From Alphaproteobacteria bacterium (lineage in GTDB: Bacteria; Pseudomonadota; Alphaproteobacteria; JAEULC01), in the NCBI GenBank assembly GCA_020851015.1, contig JADZDN010000441.1, forward strand, positions 1 through 31,585: a stretch of DNA of 31,585 nucleotides, given 5' to 3'. The position numbers and the translations under genes were made by a program. A model generated the notes under the pieces. That model worked only from the letters and a program-made list of their open reading frames with translations. It made no database searches and was not told where the DNA came from. Shown in pieces: positions 29,224 through 31,585 of this stretch. How positions within the stretch are numbered: the first letter of the stretch is position 1; each line of letters opens with the position of its first letter.

Positions 29224-31585
29224 CCGCGTAGCACGCCTCCCGTGGCCTTGGTCACCTGCGCCACCACCTTGGCCGCGACGGCCTCGATCTCGGCCTCGCT
29301 CAAGGTCGCCTCGGTGGGCTGCAGGGTGACGGCGATGGCGATCGACTTCTTGCCCGGCGGCAGGGCACCGCCGCTGAAGCGGTCGAACACGCCCACCTCG
29401 GCGATCAGCGCCTTGTCCGCGCCGCGCGCCGCGCGCACCAGTTGCTCGGCCGCAACCGCGTCGTCCACCACGAAGGCGAAATCGCGCACGACAGGCTGGA
29501 ACGGCGACGCCTTCAGCAGCGGCCGCGCGCGGGTGGCCTTCGCCTTGGGCAGCGGCACGAGGGTCAGGTTGACCTCGCAGCCCACCGCCGGCCCCTCGAC
29601 GTCCAGCGCCTTCAGCGCGCGGGGATGCAACTCGCCGAAGCTCGCCAGCACGTGGGGGCCCAGTCGGATCACGCCGCCGCGGCCGGGATGGTACCAGCCG
29701 GGCGGCTTGGCCTCGACCTGCACGTTGGCCAGCGGCACGCCGCAGAGCGCCAGCACCGCCATGGCATCGGCCTTAGCATCGAAGGCGTCCACCGGCCGCG
29801 GCTTGGCCGACCAGTGGCGCGGCGCGTTGTTGCCGCGACGCACGACCGTGGCATGGATCGACTGGTCCTGCGGCCGGTCGCCGGCATAGACCGGGCCAAC
29901 CTCGAACAGCGCCAGGTCGGGCGCGCCGCGGTCCGCGTTGCGCTGCGCGGCCTGCAGCAGGTTGGGCAGGATCGACGGGCGCATCTGGTCGAGATCGGCC
30001 GAGATCGGGTTGGCGAGCGCCAACGCCGGCTGCCCGCCGCCGAACTTCTCCGCGTGCGCGCGCGACATGAAGGACCAGGTCACGGCTTCCATCACCCCGC
30101 GCCCCGCCAGCAGGCGTTTGACCAGGCCGACGCGGCGCTGCGCCGGGGTCAGCACCGGCGCGGGCGTCACCGCGGGGGCGGGCATCGGCACGGCCTCGAT
30201 ATGGTCGTAGCCGTTGACGCGGACGACCTCCTCCACCAGGTCGGCCTCGCCCTCGACGTCCGCGCGCCAGGACGGCGGATCGACGTCGAACCCGTCACCC
30301 TTCGCCACGGCCTTGAAGCCGAGCGAGGCCAGGATCGCACCGGCGCGCGGCGCCGGCACGTCGATGCCGCCCAGCCCCATGATGCGGGACTGGCGCAGGT
30401 GGATGGTGCGGCGCCATGCCGGTGCCTTGCCGGCCACGACGACCTCGCTGGGCTCGCCGCCGCACAGCTCCAGGATCAGCTTCGTCGCCAATTCGATGCC
30501 CGGCGCGGTGAATTCGGGATCGACGCCACGCTCGAAGCGGTGGCGCGCGTCGCTGTCGATGCTGAGCGACCGCCCCGTCAGCGCGGTGCGCTTGGGGTCG
30601 AACAGCGCGGCCTCGACGAACACGTTGGTCGTGGCCTCGGTGCAGCCCGTCTCCTCGCCGCCGATGATGCCGCCCAGGCCCAGCGCCTTGGCCTCGTCGG
30701 CGATCACCGTCATCGCCTCGGTCAGCGCGTAGGTCTTGCCGTTGAGCGCCAGAAGCTCTTCCCCCGCCCGGCCGAACCGGACCCGGATGCCCTGGCTCAG
30801 CTTGTCCGCGTCGAACACGTGCAGCGGCCGGTCGCGGTCGATGGTCACGTAGTTGGTGATGTCCACCAGCGCCGAGATCGGGCGCAAGCCGATGGCTTCG
30901 AGCTTGCGCTTCAGCCAGTCCGGGCTCGGCCCGTTCTTCACCCCGCGGATGTAGCGGCCGAGGAACAGCGGGCAGGCATGCTCCTCGCCCGCCGGCAGGC
31001 ACATCCGCACGTCGATCGGGCTCTTGAACCTGCCGGGGATCGCGGCGACCGGCGGCGAGATCACCGTGCCGATGCCGGCAGCCGCCAGGTCGCGCGCGAT
31101 GCCCATGATGCCCAGGCAGTCCGCGCGGTTGGGCGTCAGCTTCACCTCGAACACGGGATCGTCCAGCCCGGCATACTTGGCATAGGACGCGCCGACCGGC
31201 GCGTCGGCCGGCAGGTCGATGATGCCCTCGTGCTCGTCGCTCAAGCCCATCTCGCGCTCCGAGACGAGCATGCCGTTCGACTCGATGCCGCGGATCACGC
31301 CCTTCTTCAGGTCGACCTTGGTGCCGGGGATGTACGATCCGGCCGGCGCGAACACGCCCTTCATGCCGGTGCGCGCATTGGGCGCGCCGCACACCACCTG
31401 CACCAATGGCGCCCCTGGGCCCGATCCGGTGTCGACCATGCACACCCGCAGCCGGTCGGCATTGGGATGCTGCTTGGCCTCGACCACCCGCGCGACGACG
31501 AAAGGCTCCAGCCCCTTGCCGCGGTCCGCCATGCCCTCGACCTCGAGGCCGAGCATGGTCAGCGCATGCGCGACGTCCTTGGCCG
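29220..31585 (-). CDS. pheT: Phenylalanine--tRNA ligase beta subunit (5' end outside window)
   Basis: Beta chain of the tetrameric PheRS, cytoplasmic. About 787 residues are visible and only the N-terminal few dozen codons lie past the right edge (the frame stays open to 31585, reading AKDVAHALTMLGLEVEG). Visible parts in order are the tRNA-binding OB domain (VARVVEAKQHPNADRLRVC), the B3/4 region (FEVKLTPNRADCLGIMGIAR), the B5/core domains and the C-terminal ferredoxin-like anticodon-binding domain (SPFQPVVRDFAFVVDD to the end KATGGVLRG). The stop at 29220 overlaps the start of the small secreted-protein gene. pheS is expected immediately to the right. Confidence 0.97.
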   Translation of the reverse strand, partial: AKDVAHALTMLGLEVEGMADRGKGLEPFVVARVVEAKQHPNADRLRVCMVDTGSGPGAPLVQVVCGAPNARTGMKGVFAPAGSYIPGTKVDLKKGVIRGIESNGMLVSEREMGLSDEHEGIIDLPADAPVGASYAKYAGLDDPVFEVKLTPNRADCLGIMGIARDLAAAGIGTVISPPVAAIPGRFKSPIDVRMCLPAGEEHACPLFLGRYIRGVKNGPSPDWLKRKLEAIGLRPISALVDITNYVTIDRDRPLHVFDADKLSQGIRVRFGRAGEELLALNGKTYALTEAMTVIADEAKALGLGGIIGGEETGCTEATTNVFVEAALFDPKRTALTGRSLSIDSDARHRFERGVDPEFTAPGIELATKLILELCGGEPSEVVVAGKAPAWRRTIHLRQSRIMGLGGIDVPAPRAGAILASLGFKAVAKGDGFDVDPPSWRADVEGEADLVEEVVRVNGYDHIEAVPMPAPAVTPAPVLTPAQRRVGLVKRLLAGRGVMEAVTWSFMSRAHAEKFGGGQPALALANPISADLDQMRPSILPNLLQAAQRNADRGAPDLALFEVGPVYAGDRPQDQSIHATVVRRGNNAPRHWSAKPRPVDAFDAKADAMAVLALCGVPLANVQVEAKPPGWYHPGRGGVIRLGPHVLASFGELHPRALKALDVEGPAVGCEVNLTLVPLPKAKATRARPLLKASPFQPVVRDFAFVVDDAVAAEQLVRAARGADKALIAEVGVFDRFSGGALPPGKKSIAIAVTLQPTEATLSEAEIEAVAAKVVAQVTKATGGVLRG

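Overview
The window is a GC-rich bacterial chromosome segment, best read as alphaproteobacterial. The signs are an expanded set of solute-binding-protein ABC importers, twin-arginine signals on two binding proteins, a Liv-type importer beside CoA-ester genes, and an intergenic inverted repeat built from the CCTTCGACAGGCTCAGG type of word. Genus is not determinable by eye; a soil oligotroph of the Reyranella/Rhodospirillales/Hyphomicrobiales kind is my inference. I see 23 protein genes (two cut by the window edges) and one tRNA gene. No transposase, integrase, phage gene or CRISPR array was seen.

Left block (1-11.5 kb): two ABC importers of different families interleaved with catabolic enzymes. 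A peptide/opine-type system (binding protein, then permeases B and C, the last cut by the edge) is divergent from a GlpD-like FAD dehydrogenase. A spermidine/AfuA-type binding protein is followed by an enolase-superfamily enzyme. Divergent from these is a two-domain fused permease. A second GlpD-like paralogue and a divergent GntR/UTRA regulator close the block. No ATPase for the second importer is present.

Central block (11.6-26.2 kb): eleven genes on the minus strand, read right to left. They are a flavin amine-oxidase-like protein, a TetR regulator, an AMP-forming acyl-CoA ligase, HyuA- and HyuB-type subunits, a Liv-type importer (binding protein, LivH, a fused LivM-LivG, LivF), a crotonase-fold enzyme and a thiolase. 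The HyuA/HyuB + CoA ligase + thiolase set resembles the logic of ketone carboxylation: carboxylate a ketone, activate the beta-keto acid, cleave by thiolysis. This is the most interesting hypothesis in the window. An operator-like palindrome lies upstream of the first gene.

Right block (26.6-31.6 kb): housekeeping genes on the minus strand: tRNA-Ser(GGA) with encoded CCA, lepA, a small secreted protein and pheT (5' end outside the window). A perfect 44-bp inverted repeat separates the small gene from lepA.

A recurring architectural detail is that each of the three binding-protein genes is followed within a few dozen bases by a hairpin before the next, less abundant component. The strongest is a 12-bp stem closed by a UUCG tetraloop between livK and livH.
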